Shown here in pieces: positions 1 through 9,150 of a DNA stretch of 46,883 bases. The notes beneath the pieces were generated by a model. The model saw nothing but the letters and a program-made list of their open reading frames with translations. It had not been told where the DNA came from and made no database searches. The DNA is from Nitrospira sp. (GTDB taxonomy: Bacteria > Nitrospirota > Nitrospiria > Nitrospirales > Nitrospiraceae), in contig JAHBWT010000025.1 of the NCBI GenBank assembly GCA_019636815.1, positions 1 through 46,883 on the forward strand. The letters are read 5' to 3'. A program made the position numbers and the translations under genes. Position 1 is the first letter of the stretch. The number at the start of each line of letters is the position of its first letter.

Positions 1-357
1 GAAACCAGTGGGCCAGTTCCCGGCGGCGGGCGGGCCTCAGACTTTTTTTCGGAGCGCCTCCGACAGCATGTGCTTGTCCAGCGAGAGAGCCGCCACCAGC
101 CGTTTCAACCGGCTGTTTTCTTCTTCGAGCTGCCGCAGCCGGCGGAGTTCACTGACGCCCAGATGGGCATACTTCTTCTTCCAGGCATAGAAGGTGGCCT
201 CGGCCACACCGAATTGTCGGCATAGATCGCCGATTGGGGTACCAGACTCAGCTTGACGAAGAGCGTACACAATTTGCTCTTCCAAAAACTTTGACCGCTT
301 CATCGATCCGCTCCTTTCGTCGAGGACCGCCGAAGCTGCCAGTCTACTCCAGTTTTA
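1..357 (-). mobile_element. IS3-family insertion sequence, one end only
   Basis: The window opens inside an insertion sequence read on the minus strand. Its first gene (orfA) is intact at 37-303. The second gene (orfB, the DDE catalytic part) would lie to the left, outside the window. The right limit is uncertain: IS3 elements usually have a few tens of bases between the terminal repeat and orfA, which puts the end near 350-360, where the text changes character. I could not pair the terminal repeats because the other end is missing. Confidence 0.7.
37..303 (-). CDS. IS3-family transposase orfA (helix-turn-helix)
   Basis: An 88-residue protein of the usual size for IS3 OrfA. Residues 5-45 form the helix-turn-helix that binds the element's ends, with the family pattern EEQIVYALRQAESGTP followed by FGVAEATFYAWKKKY. 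Residues 50-85 are a leucine-zipper-like coiled coil (ELRRLRQLEEENSRLKRLVA) used for multimerisation. This composition is typical of the IS407 group. In that group OrfA and OrfB are joined by -1 frameshifting to make the active transposase; the slip site would be near the orfA end, at the left edge of the window. An AGGAG-type ribosome site lies just upstream of the ATG at 303. Confidence 0.88.
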   Translation of the reverse strand: MKRSKFLEEQIVYALRQAESGTPIGDLCRQFGVAEATFYAWKKKYAHLGVSELRRLRQLEEENSRLKRLVAALSLDKHMLSEALRKKV

Positions 358-538
358 GGTTGTCGTCGTTTCCGGGGGAGACGTCAGTGGAAGGAATGTG
401 CTCTGTGAGGATCGTGACGTTTATAGTCGAAGTCAACAGCTCGTTGAGAAATCCCTTGTAGATCGGTGAGTTGATAGATTTCACCTGGTTGATCCGGTAA
501 GATGCCAGACAGGACTTGTACGTGGTATCGAGGGGGGG

Positions 539-3500
539 GTGGTGTCCCATTTTCGACTGAGTTTGTTGATCGTACTCAGCTTGGTAGTATTGGTGGGAGC
601 CTTCCTCGCGTTCTCACGGGAGTTGATAGGGCAAGACTATCTCAAAGATTTTGTTCTTGAACAACTCGAAGAGGGCCTGGGCCGAAAAATCGACGTTCGT
701 CGTGTTCGATTGGTCGTTTTCCCGAGTATACGTGCAGAGCTCCTTGATGTTGCGATTCATGCCCCCCAGTCGGAGCAAGTCGTATTAACTGCCAAACGGG
801 TTGATCTTGTCCTGCGCCTGGGACCTCTCCTTAAAAAACAAGTCGTTGGGAAGCGATTGTTGATCGAAGAACCGGTGCTGGCTCTTAGGCGGAATGAAGA
901 TGGCCGTTGGAATATTTTTGATGGGGAGAGCGCCCAGGCAGATACCGACCTGAGAACGATGAACATGATGGCCGGGACGTTCAGGATCAAAGAAGCCAAG
1001 ATCGCGAACGGTATGATCACCGTCATCGATGCCGCGAGGACTGATGGAATTCGGTCGGCGAAGTTGGACCATGTCGAATTTTCCATGGTGATCAGGCCAG
1101 ACCGCGGACTTGCAGAATTGCATGCATCGGTCAGGCATCAAGGCGCAGGAGGGGTGTCGACTCTCTCGCTCAATGGAGTGGTCAAAGGGGCGGACGCATC
1201 AGTATCTTTGACCGGGGAAGAGGCGGGGGAGCCGCCGTCAGGGTATCAATTTGAAGGGCAGATAGAAGTAGCAGATCTGAGGGTTCGCGAAGCGGCCGAC
1301 TTTCTTGGCCCCAGACCGGTTTCTGAACAGCTCCAGGGTGCTCTGAATCTGCGGAGTTCAGTCCGGGTACTGCCGGGAATTGCCGGATACGATATGGTGT
1401 TGTCCGACATGACCGCGAGGTTGAGCGACATTGCGCTGACAGGTCATGCGAACCTAGCGGGGCTGTTGACTCCTCAACCCACCTTTTCCGTTACATTCTC
1501 CAGCGCTCCCGTCGCTGTTCGCAAGCTGGTGAACACAATTCCTCCGGATTGGATTTCACCGCGACTGCCGGCGTTTCTGGCGGACCACCAGATCGACGGT
1601 AGCGTGCAGGCGGTTCGTGCCACGCTGACTGGGTCTACGATGACCGGTCAACACATGTTGACCACGGGAGAGTTCCGGGTTCGCGACGGACAAGGCGTCA
1701 TCGGTCGTGATCGCACGGCAGTGCAAGACCTGGCCGCGGTGGTCATGGTGGAAACCGGACGTGTTCGTATCACGAAAGTGACCGGAACGTATGGAGCGAT
1801 GCAACTTACCGACGGAAAGGCTGACGTGTCGTTTCTAGAGAAAGGACCAATGCTGGCACTGGAGGTTACGGGAGAAATGGCCGTGGCGCCATTGGTGGAA
1901 TTTCTTGGAAAGACCGTAAAGACGGAGCTTGTCCTAAAGATCCTGGCAGGTATCCATAACCTTGAGGGAATTGCGGAGGGGACGTTTCGTCTCGTCGGTC
2001 CATTGGATCGGGCCGATCAGATTACTTTCGAAGGCGGGGAGATTACAGCTCGCCAGGTAAGTCTCAGCCATGTTGCATTGCCAGAGCGGTTGACCGGGAT
2101 CCAAGGGCGGTTCATCTTGACGGGTGGATCCGCGCAACTTGAGGAAGTGGTTGGGCATCTTGGGGAAACAGCTCTGCAAGTCCAAGGGATGATCACCGGT
2201 GGAACGACGAGTCTCTTTCAAGATTTTGTCATTCACGCACGGGGAGATGCGTCTCAGTTGGAGCGGCTGTTCAGATCCACCGCTATCGAACAGGGGGTGT
2301 TCGAGGGAACACTGAGCTCGACGGTGGTACTGTCAGGCTCGACGTCAAAGCCGCAAATCAAAGGCTCATTCGCATTCGATGAAGCCAAAGTGGTACTTGG
2401 GTCACTGGAGAAACCCATCGGAGCTCGCGCCACGGTGGAGTTTGATGGCATCCTGCCTCCCCGAAGCGGCGTGACATTGGATCGGGTGGAGCTCGTCTTA
2501 CCCAGGATAACCATACCTGCGAAGGGAACCATGCACCTTGGTGATCGCTTCCGGATCAATATGGCGATCATGACAAGAAGCTTGTCGATGTCGAGTTTGC
2601 CGGAATGGGTTTCCAAGGCCGGGCTTGAGGCGGGTAATCTCGATCTTTCGCTTGATATCAAGGGCAAAGGAACAGACTGGAAGGCGTGGAGAGTGACGGG
2701 ATGGATGGGGATGACCAATGGCTTGATGCGTGTGAACGGAGTCAGTGGACAGCTTCAGGATCTCTATGCTCGTGTACGATTTGCGCGCAATGAGGTTGAC
2801 CTCAAGCGGCTCTCATTCAGGCTTCAAGACAGCGATCTTGCCCTTGAAGCTACGGTTCGAAACTGGTTGGTGAAACCTGCCATCACCGGCAAGATCGAAT
2901 CCGACCAGCTCGATTTGAGCCTTGTGATTCCAAAGGGCGAGCGGTCTCCGATGAGGGAATTCCTTGAAACCTTGGCGGCGACCAGTCACGTGACCATGTC
3001 TGCATCTGTTGCAAGGGGACACTATAGACATATGAAGTTGACCGCGCTCTCCGCTCGAATCAATATTCAGGATGGAGTGCTTGACATCGACCGTTTGTCC
3101 GGGGAGTCTAGTCATGGCCACGTAGCCGGACGACTTGTGGCGCACCTTCCTCCCAAGGCACCGGCGGATATTGATCTCTCGTTCAGAGCCACCGGAGTGG
3201 AATTTGATGATCTCTTGCGACTGACCAATGCGCAGATCCATGGCGTGTCGGGCGAAGCTCGCTTGAGCGGAGTGCTTCGTGGACACGGACGCAATCCCCA
3301 TGGAATCTATCCTTCATTGAACGGAAAAATCGAGGTCCTGTTGGAAAATGGGCGTGTCCTCAAATCGAATGAGCGGGCGATATGGAAAATCATCAGCCTC
3401 TTGAACGTCCCTGCGGTGTTGCAAGGGAAGGTTGATCTGGAAAAGGAAGGATTGCCGTACAACAGAATTACCGCGACCGTTGCGATTCAAAACGGCATGT

Positions 3501-3901
3501 TTCAGACGGAAAATCTGATCATCGATAGCCCGATTCTACGGATTACGGCTGCCGGGAATTATGACTTGCCGACCGATCATCTGGATCTGGCTGTCGCGGT
3601 AAGTCCGTTCGGGTCCTATTCGCAATTTCTCAAGACCATCCCGCTCTTTGGTCGTGTGATCGCAGGAGAACGAAAGGGGTTAGCGACTGCGATGTTCACC
3701 ATGCAGGGGGCGATGGAAGATCCGAAGGTGACCTATCTCCCCGTGAAGTCTTTTGCGTCCGGCCTATCGGGATTGGCTCAACTCGCCGTCGATGTCCTCA
3801 CAAACACCCTCACACTTCCGATCGATCTCGTGGCACCCAATGAAGAAACTGAGGTGAAGCCGAGAGACCTGTCTCGCTCACCAGCTCCTGCCATTCCATG
3901 A
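539..3901 (+). CDS. AsmA-family large envelope protein
   Basis: A 1120-residue protein starting at GTG 539 behind a G-rich stretch that can act as ribosome site. Residues 6-27 are a hydrophobic anchor with a short cytoplasmic N terminus. The rest is a long beta-rich repetitive region, as in AsmA/YhdP/TamB-type proteins, which are thought to move phospholipids or assist outer-membrane assembly from the inner membrane. The section after the anchor (DYLKDFVLEQLEEGLGRKIDV, followed by a description of layer after layer of beta strands) is AsmA-like. The last 200 residues (ENGRVLKSNERAIWKIISLL, then YDLPTDHLDLAVAVSPFGSYS) match the AsmA C-terminal region. It stands alone between an IS end and the M24 peptidase. 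The family call is firm; the exact role is not known. Confidence 0.85.
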   Translation: MVSHFRLSLLIVLSLVVLVGAFLAFSRELIGQDYLKDFVLEQLEEGLGRKIDVRRVRLVVFPSIRAELLDVAIHAPQSEQVVLTAKRVDLVLRLGPLLKKQVVGKRLLIEEPVLALRRNEDGRWNIFDGESAQADTDLRTMNMMAGTFRIKEAKIANGMITVIDAARTDGIRSAKLDHVEFSMVIRPDRGLAELHASVRHQGAGGVSTLSLNGVVKGADASVSLTGEEAGEPPSGYQFEGQIEVADLRVREAADFLGPRPVSEQLQGALNLRSSVRVLPGIAGYDMVLSDMTARLSDIALTGHANLAGLLTPQPTFSVTFSSAPVAVRKLVNTIPPDWISPRLPAFLADHQIDGSVQAVRATLTGSTMTGQHMLTTGEFRVRDGQGVIGRDRTAVQDLAAVVMVETGRVRITKVTGTYGAMQLTDGKADVSFLEKGPMLALEVTGEMAVAPLVEFLGKTVKTELVLKILAGIHNLEGIAEGTFRLVGPLDRADQITFEGGEITARQVSLSHVALPERLTGIQGRFILTGGSAQLEEVVGHLGETALQVQGMITGGTTSLFQDFVIHARGDASQLERLFRSTAIEQGVFEGTLSSTVVLSGSTSKPQIKGSFAFDEAKVVLGSLEKPIGARATVEFDGILPPRSGVTLDRVELVLPRITIPAKGTMHLGDRFRINMAIMTRSLSMSSLPEWVSKAGLEAGNLDLSLDIKGKGTDWKAWRVTGWMGMTNGLMRVNGVSGQLQDLYARVRFARNEVDLKRLSFRLQDSDLALEATVRNWLVKPAITGKIESDQLDLSLVIPKGERSPMREFLETLAATSHVTMSASVARGHYRHMKLTALSARINIQDGVLDIDRLSGESSHGHVAGRLVAHLPPKAPADIDLSFRATGVEFDDLLRLTNAQIHGVSGEARLSGVLRGHGRNPHGIYPSLNGKIEVLLENGRVLKSNERAIWKIISLLNVPAVLQGKVDLEKEGLPYNRITATVAIQNGMFQTENLIIDSPILRITAAGNYDLPTDHLDLAVAVSPFGSYSQFLKTIPLFGRVIAGERKGLATAMFTMQGAMEDPKVTYLPVKSFASGLSGLAQLAVDVLTNTLTLPIDLVAPNEETEVKPRDLSRSPAPAIP

Positions 3902-3914
3902 CCGAGCTCGATTC

Positions 3915-3943
3915 TTGACCGACCCCTGCCTCCGTGCTAGCAT
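3915..3943 (+). promoter_or_regulatory. Putative sigma-70 promoter for the M24 peptidase gene
   Basis: TTGACC (3915-3920) and TAGCAT (3938-3943) are separated by exactly 17 bases, just after the asmA-like stop codon. Transcription would begin near 3950 and give a leader of about 165 bases before the ATG at 4116. I saw no convincing riboswitch fold in that leader. The same -10 hexamer appears in the lipoprotein-operon promoter at 36914. Confidence 0.45.
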
Positions 3944-4115
3944 CCTCTTCAGAGCGCTGAGAATGTTGGCCGGTTTTTCCCTCACGTCGGGAAGCCCCTC
4001 ACGCCACTTCAGTGTGTATGTCGAGGACAGTCAATTGCGGTAGGGCATTACCATGCGCCCATCTTGAGTATGGTCTCCATGTCAAGCCGGGTGCCGTGAT
4101 TTCGGTAATCTTTCT

Positions 4116-5264
4116 ATGAAACGCACGACACTCTCTCACGCAGAAGCGGCGACGCTGTTTATCGCTGCCAGCGAGTACGACTCAAATCTCTACTACGCGA
4201 CGCGATTCATCGCCCCGGATCCATTTATCTATCTGGAAATTAAAGGCGAGCGAGTGATGATTATGAGCGATCTTGAGATGGATCGCGCCAAGACCCAGGC
4301 GACAGTGGATCGCGTGCTGTCCTATTCTGAAATCGAGCGGAAGGCCAAACGGCACGGGATCAAACATCCGGTGACGATCGATATTGTACACATGGTCTTA
4401 AAAGAGCGGAATGTCCGTCGGCTGCTGGTGCCCGCTAATTTTCCTTTCATCTACGCCACTCGGTTGCAGGAATTGGGGTATAGCCTCAAGCCGAAACGCG
4501 ATCCGTTTTACGAGCAGCGTGTCATGAAAAGTGCGGAAGAAGTTCGACATATTGAGTTTTCCCAGCGGGCCACTGAAGATGCCGTCGCTTCAGCCCACGA
4601 TCTGCTCCGGCGGGCGACTATCCGGGATGGAGCGCTCTGGAGTGACGGAGTGGTATTGACATCCGAGCGGGTCAAGCAGCTGATCAACGTCAAGCTCATG
4701 GAACGCAACTGTGTGGCCCAGCATACGATCGTGGCGGGAGGCGAACAGGCCTGTGATCCACACGATGAGGGCAGTGGACCGTTGCCGGCCCATCGCAGCA
4801 TCATTTTTGACGTATTCCCCCGATCCGCAACAAGCCGCTATTTTGCCGACATGTCGCGCACTGTGATTCGCGGAACGGTGCGCCCAGAACTAAAACGATT
4901 GTATGGCGTCGTGAAAGACGCCCAGGAGGAAGCGATCGCCAAGATTAAAGACGGCGCTGATGGGATGAAGATCCATCAAGGCATTTGTGCACGTTTTGAA
5001 AAGGCGGGATACAAGACGGGTTTGGTGAATGGGCGGATGCACGGCTATTTTCACGGGACCGGGCATGGAGTGGGGCTCGATATTCATGAAGCGCCGCGCA
5101 TTAGTCGAACCGGCTCACTTCTTCAAGAAGGCCATGTTGTCACGGTCGAACCAGGGCTGTACTACCCCGGACTGGGGGCAGTTCGGATAGAGGACATGGT
5201 CTTGGTCACAAAGGATGGTTGCCGCAATCTCACCAACTTCCCAAAGGTGCTTGAGCTCGACTAG
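4116..5264 (+). CDS. M24-family metallopeptidase (Xaa-Pro aminopeptidase type)
   Basis: A 382-residue cytoplasmic enzyme predicted to remove an N-terminal residue before proline. The N-terminal creatinase-like domain covers residues 1-130. The pita-bread catalytic domain follows, and all five metal ligands can be placed: D232 (IIFDVFPR), D245 (FADMSRT), H317 (HGTGHGVGLDIHE), E345 (VTVEPGLYY) and E359 (RIEDM). The first ligand sits in DVF rather than the commoner DxG, with FPRSATSRYFADMSRT following it. The length fits PepQ/PepP-like proteins. It is a single gene, convergent with the minus-strand sthA gene. The family is firm, but the substrate cannot be read from the sequence. Confidence 0.88.
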   Translation: MKRTTLSHAEAATLFIAASEYDSNLYYATRFIAPDPFIYLEIKGERVMIMSDLEMDRAKTQATVDRVLSYSEIERKAKRHGIKHPVTIDIVHMVLKERNVRRLLVPANFPFIYATRLQELGYSLKPKRDPFYEQRVMKSAEEVRHIEFSQRATEDAVASAHDLLRRATIRDGALWSDGVVLTSERVKQLINVKLMERNCVAQHTIVAGGEQACDPHDEGSGPLPAHRSIIFDVFPRSATSRYFADMSRTVIRGTVRPELKRLYGVVKDAQEEAIAKIKDGADGMKIHQGICARFEKAGYKTGLVNGRMHGYFHGTGHGVGLDIHEAPRISRTGSLLQEGHVVTVEPGLYYPGLGAVRIEDMVLVTKDGCRNLTNFPKVLELD

Positions 5265-5391
5265 ACGCAGGCTATTCAAACTCTCAGCTCGGTCGTTCTC
5301 CCGCCATTTGTCTGCTCCATGTCTGTGTCACGACTTTCAGGTCGCGCGGAGAAAAGTGGTGTAGATCAATAAGTCCAATCGCCCTAAAGTG

Positions 5392-6807
5392 TTACGCCGC
5401 TTTGGCCGCTCGACGTTTTGCCACCTGGCCCAAGACGTCGAGCGCGGCGATCCGGTAGGCTTCCGCATAGGTCGGAAAATTGAAGATGTTATCGATGAAC
5501 GATTCGATTGTAGCGGAGCTTTGGAGGGCCAATTGTCCGATATGAACCAATTCCGTCGCTGAATCCCCGACAATCTGCACTCCCAGGAGGTGCTCTCCTT
5601 CAGGATCAGCCACCATCTTGAGTAACCCGTGGCCTGCCCCTGATATTTGGGCGCGAGCAACTTCTTCAAACTTTGCTCGTCCGATCAACGGATCTCGATA
5701 CCGTTCCCGTGCGCCCTTCTCATCAAGGCCGATGCTGGCCATTTCCGGAATCGTATAGATGCCCATGGGGATTGTTGAGGCGGTGTCGCCGACTGGGAGG
5801 TTCAGGGCGTGGCGGACGGCACGCCGACCTTCTTCCATAGCCTTTGACGCCAAGGCTGGTGCCCCGACCATATCGCCGACAGCGTAGATGTGAGAGACAT
5901 TCGTCTGGCAGTATTGGTTTACCGGGATCACACCTTTATCTGAAACCAGGATCCCAGCTGCGGGAAGATTTAAGCCTTCGACGTTGGCTTGACGTCCTAG
6001 GGCGACCAGCATCTTTTCGCTCGTAATTGTCGTCCCATCGCTCAGCTTCGTGACGACGTGTGCCACCTCGTTCCATCGCACCTCGCTAATGGCCCGCCCA
6101 CCGAGGTAGCGCGCATTCCGTTCCTCGAAGCCTTGCACGAACTGTTGGACGAGTTCTCGATCCATGAATTGCAGCGGGTACTCTCCCCGGTCGATCAGGG
6201 TGACGTCTACTCCCAGCAAGGCAAAGATGGAAGCATACTCGCAGCCGATGACGCCGCCTCCGATCACTGTCAGCGATTGTGGTAAGTACATCATGGAAAG
6301 GAGCGAATCGCTGTCAAGGATGTGTTCGTGATCGACAGAAATCTCTTTGGAGCTGCGAGGGCAAGACCCCGTTGCGACGACGATGATGTCGGCTGTGAAT
6401 TGTTGGCAGACTCCATCCACGGTTTGCATCTCGATGATGTGCTCGTTGAGGAAGCGCGCGCGGCCATGAAACAGGGAGATGCCGTTTCGACGGAGCTGTC
6501 GGCTCATAAAAGAATCATGCGCCTGAACGACGCTCTCAAGGCGGTTCAAGAGGGTTGCGATTTGCGTGTCTGGCTTAAGGTTGAATTGAAATGCTTCGCC
6601 TGCTCGCTTGAGGCGGTCAAGATGGAGTGCGCTTTCACGCAACGTCTTGCTGGGGATCGTCCCGCGATAGACGCAACTGCCGCCGATGCCTCGTTCCCGT
6701 TCGATCAGGGCGACGCGTTTTCCTGCTTTGGCGCCTTGGACTGCCGCTTTTTGGCCGGCGGGACCGGCGCCGATAACGATGATATCGAAGGCAACGGGCG
6801 TACTCAT
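5392..6807 (-). CDS. sthA: Soluble pyridine nucleotide transhydrogenase (Si-specific)
   Basis: A 471-residue flavoprotein of the pyridine nucleotide-disulphide oxidoreductase fold; E. coli SthA is about the same length. It moves hydride between NADPH and NAD+ in the cytoplasm. The FAD-binding glycine motif is at residues 12-17 (IGAGPAG). At the redox-cysteine site the sequence is GGSCVYRGTIPSK: C45 is kept, but the partner position 50 is threonine. This loss of the disulphide separates SthA from lipoamide dehydrogenase and mercuric reductase. The second glycine motif (VIGGGVIGCEYASIFA) binds NAD(P). The dimerisation domain fills the last 120 residues. The start at 6807 overlaps the stop of the upstream HDOD gene by 4 bases, so the two are probably translated in a coupled way. 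Confidence 0.9.
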   Translation of the reverse strand: MSTPVAFDIIVIGAGPAGQKAAVQGAKAGKRVALIERERGIGGSCVYRGTIPSKTLRESALHLDRLKRAGEAFQFNLKPDTQIATLLNRLESVVQAHDSFMSRQLRRNGISLFHGRARFLNEHIIEMQTVDGVCQQFTADIIVVATGSCPRSSKEISVDHEHILDSDSLLSMMYLPQSLTVIGGGVIGCEYASIFALLGVDVTLIDRGEYPLQFMDRELVQQFVQGFEERNARYLGGRAISEVRWNEVAHVVTKLSDGTTITSEKMLVALGRQANVEGLNLPAAGILVSDKGVIPVNQYCQTNVSHIYAVGDMVGAPALASKAMEEGRRAVRHALNLPVGDTASTIPMGIYTIPEMASIGLDEKGARERYRDPLIGRAKFEEVARAQISGAGHGLLKMVADPEGEHLLGVQIVGDSATELVHIGQLALQSSATIESFIDNIFNFPTYAEAYRIAALDVLGQVAKRRAAKAA

Positions 6808-7667
6808 ATATTGAGCGCATTTACAACCGCTAGGACCTGATCCTTCTTGGTCAGTAGTTCGTCGATGTCGTTCGGATAGAGGTTCAACTCCGGGAAGACC
6901 GGTTGAGTGCGAAGCGATTCATCCGACATCTCCTGTGGTGAAAGCATGTGACTGGCAAGCCGATCGGAGGCACAGGTGAGCAGGCATTCCTGCCGGAAGG
7001 AATCGGCATGCTCGTAATCATCATAGTATTGAATGGCTGTGGCCACTTGTTTAGGCAAGCCCCACTTCTCAGCAATCAGGGTGCCGACACGGGAATGATA
7101 GCCGTCGATCCATCCGAGCAGGGTCGATCGCTCAACGGTGCCACACTCCGTCTGTGCGAGCGCCGTTGCTGTTCGCAAAACGACCGGTTTCCCGATTTCG
7201 TGCAACAGACCGCACAGGTACGCACTTTCGACGTTGACACGCCTCATGCGGGCGACTTCCTTCGCAAAAGCCCCGCTCGCTAGAGAGTGACGCCAGAGTC
7301 GCCTCACCTCATCCTCATGTCCTGCTACCTTAAATGCGCCTGATTTTAGCGAAGCCGTAAAGGCAATCTCCGACAGCAAGGTCATGCCCAGCATCGCCAC
7401 CGCATGCTGGAGAGACGCAACGGGGCTACGGGGCATGTAGGCTGGAGAGTTGGCGATCCGCAACACGTGTGCGGCAAGGGCTTGGTCCTGGTGAATCAAA
7501 GCGGAGAGCTTCGCCGCATCGGCGGCTGGATCTGACGCCAGTGCCATCACCTGGCTGGCTGCTTGCGGGAGTAGGGGCAGTTCAATCTCACCGGTCTCGA
7601 TTTTATGAATCAACGATTGTTCCAGCCGTTCAACCGGGGTGGTTGCCGATCTCAGTTCCGATGCCAT
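6804..7667 (-). CDS. HDOD-domain signalling protein
   Basis: An HDOD protein (a degenerate HD-GYP-like domain), often found in regulatory proteins that sense or transmit signals. The domain begins near IELPLLPQAASQVMALASDP and contains LLHEIGKPVVL and the usual helical core. I chose the ATG at 7667 because GAGGAG lies 9 bases upstream. An in-frame ATG at 7778 would add 37 residues but has no ribosome site and would leave only 18 bases before the divergent gene at 7797. With the 7667 start the protein is 287 residues. The gene is followed by sthA with a 4-base overlap. A link between the two activities is not known. Confidence 0.82.
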   Translation of the reverse strand: MASELRSATTPVERLEQSLIHKIETGEIELPLLPQAASQVMALASDPAADAAKLSALIHQDQALAAHVLRIANSPAYMPRSPVASLQHAVAMLGMTLLSEIAFTASLKSGAFKVAGHEDEVRRLWRHSLASGAFAKEVARMRRVNVESAYLCGLLHEIGKPVVLRTATALAQTECGTVERSTLLGWIDGYHSRVGTLIAEKWGLPKQVATAIQYYDDYEHADSFRQECLLTCASDRLASHMLSPQEMSDESLRTQPVFPELNLYPNDIDELLTKKDQVLAVVNALNI

Positions 7668-7796
7668 GGATGTAAGCTCCTCGAACGCGAGTCGTCGGTT
7701 ACGACTACCTTTCTCGGTTGATTTCCGGTAAAAGTTTAGCAGTCGTGACTTTAGGGAAGATGGCGGACTATACTTCATCGTCTTTGTGAGGGGAGT

Positions 7797-8234
7797 ATGA
7801 ATCGAAGTCGGCTGATTGCTGGTGCAGTCGTTGTAATAGGTTCCTGGATAGTCCCCATGTCGAATATGGCGGCTGATTCCGCCGTGAGTGCCGAAAAGGT
7901 GGTAAAGGAAGCTCAGGAAGCGATCGAGGCGACCAGGCAGTATACCGTTCAGCAGAAAGAAGCGTTCCAACGGAAGGCGCAAGAGGAACTAGCAGCCATG
8001 CAGGAGCAAATTCTTGAGCTGCAGACAAAGATCGAGAAAGCCTCGGAATCCACCAGGGCCGACCTTCAGCGGTCGCTCAACGAGTTGGAGCAGAAGAAGG
8101 AAGGGGTGAGAGAGAAGCTGGACGAACTAAAAAACGCGACTGATACCAAGTGGAGCGAGGTGCGGGAACGGATGAACAGTGCCCTGGATGAATTTAAGCG
8201 ATCATACCGAAAGCTGCTCGCTCATTTGCCGTGA
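7797..8234 (+). CDS. Secreted coiled-coil protein
   Basis: A 145-residue protein with an N-terminal signal sequence: basic NRSR, a hydrophobic run at residues 6-20, and a likely cleavage after about residue 26 (NMAADSA). The mature part is almost wholly charged amphipathic helix rich in E, K, A and Q (residues 35-140), like apolipoprotein- or late-embryogenesis-type periplasmic coiled coils. It has no enzyme motif. The start is ATG 7797 behind GAGGGGAG. The downstream cupin gene begins 25 bases after the stop, so the two may be co-transcribed. I do not recognise a specific family. Confidence 0.8.
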   Translation: MNRSRLIAGAVVVIGSWIVPMSNMAADSAVSAEKVVKEAQEAIEATRQYTVQQKEAFQRKAQEELAAMQEQILELQTKIEKASESTRADLQRSLNELEQKKEGVREKLDELKNATDTKWSEVRERMNSALDEFKRSYRKLLAHLP

Positions 8235-8259
8235 TGGCCAGACCTATGGAGTATTTGCA

Positions 8260-8580
8260 ATGAAGGTTGTCACACTTGCCGACTTCCAACAGTTCGGCAG
8301 TGAGAAGATGAAGAAGAACAATGTGTTCCAGACAGAACGATTCTTCTGTGACATGTATTGTTTCGAGCCTGGACAAGACCAAAAAGGTCATGTCCATGGT
8401 CATCAAGACAAGGTGTATATCGTATTGGAGGGGCAAGGAATGTTTCAGGTCGGCACGGAACAGCGAGTCCTTGTTGCAGGGCAGGGCACACTGGCTCCAG
8501 CTGGGGAGGCGCATGGTGTGAAAAACCATACAGATGGGCGACTCAAGGTGCTGGTTTTTGTAGCTCCTAACCCGGGCTGA
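8260..8580 (+). CDS. Single-domain cupin protein
   Basis: A 106-residue protein made of one conserved beta-barrel (cupin 2). The metal site is visible as H44, H46 and H48 in GHVHGHQDK, and H85 in GEAHGVKNH. The middle strand VYIVLEGQGMFQVG is the standard inter-motif region. The start at ATG 8260 is chosen because GGAG lies about 9 bases upstream and the cupin domain needs no more N-terminal sequence; the reading frame stays open further upstream to 8179. Its substrate or effector cannot be predicted. It is followed by a strong terminator. Confidence 0.82.
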   Translation: MKVVTLADFQQFGSEKMKKNNVFQTERFFCDMYCFEPGQDQKGHVHGHQDKVYIVLEGQGMFQVGTEQRVLVAGQGTLAPAGEAHGVKNHTDGRLKVLVFVAPNPG

Positions 8581-8602
8581 CGAAGGAGAGGCATCTCATT
8601 TA

Positions 8603-8649
8603 ACAAGCAAGGGGGAAGAGGGCGTTACGCCTTCTTCCCCCTTGCTTGT
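8603..8649. terminator. Bidirectional intrinsic terminator
   Basis: A 22-base stem (8603-8624 with 8628-8649) around a 3-base loop, with one G:U-type mismatch. It sits between two genes that converge: the cupin gene on the plus strand and the cytochrome gene on the minus strand. The stem itself carries A/G-rich and C/T-rich arms, so it can end transcription from both sides. Confidence 0.85.
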
Positions 8650-8691
8650 AATCAGGTGACGAAAAATCCGTTCAGTCCAAGAACCCTCCAC

Positions 8692-9150
8692 TCAGGGCTT
8701 ATAACAGGAGCGGTCAGCTGGCTTACCGTCGTGCGAGAACTGGTTTTCGTAGGCCATCACTTGCCAGATTTGCTCTTCGGACAGAAGCCCCTTATTGGCC
8801 TTCATCTTGGTCTTTGGGATCCCTTCTGCGATGCGCCAGAACCAGTACGCGTCCGAGTAACGGCAGACGATCTTCGGATCGCGAAGGTCTCGTGCTCCCT
8901 TTTTCGCCGGCTTGCCATCTTTCCCGTGACAACTGCTGCAGTTGACCTCGGTCTTGAATTCGCCGGTATAAATCTTCCCGCCCTCCGCTATGGCTGTTGG
9001 ATCAGTCCACCCGCCTGCTGGCATTTTCTTATCAGCATACTCGGGTGGAACCGGAGCCAATGGGGGCGGATCTCCAGCGAAGACGACTCCTCCGGAAAGC
9101 ATTAGGGCACATCCCATCACCAAAACCGAAGCGCTTAGGGTCCTTCTCAT
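8692..9150 (-). CDS. Periplasmic class I c-type cytochrome
   Basis: A 152-residue protein with a signal peptide (residues 1-26, MRRTLSASVLVMGCALMLSG...VFA). One haem-binding motif CSSCH places the haem on C71, C74 and H75. The likely distal ligand is M116 in IPKTKMKANKGLLSEEQIWQ, followed by the conserved C-terminal helix VMAYENQF. It would carry single electrons in the periplasm. C96 and C149 are outside the haem motif and may form a disulphide. The start at 9150 is behind AGGAGGG. It stands alone, ending at the shared terminator. The redox partner is not evident here. Confidence 0.88.
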   Translation of the reverse strand: MRRTLSASVLVMGCALMLSGGVVFAGDPPPLAPVPPEYADKKMPAGGWTDPTAIAEGGKIYTGEFKTEVNCSSCHGKDGKPAKKGARDLRDPKIVCRYSDAYWFWRIAEGIPKTKMKANKGLLSEEQIWQVMAYENQFSHDGKPADRSCYKP

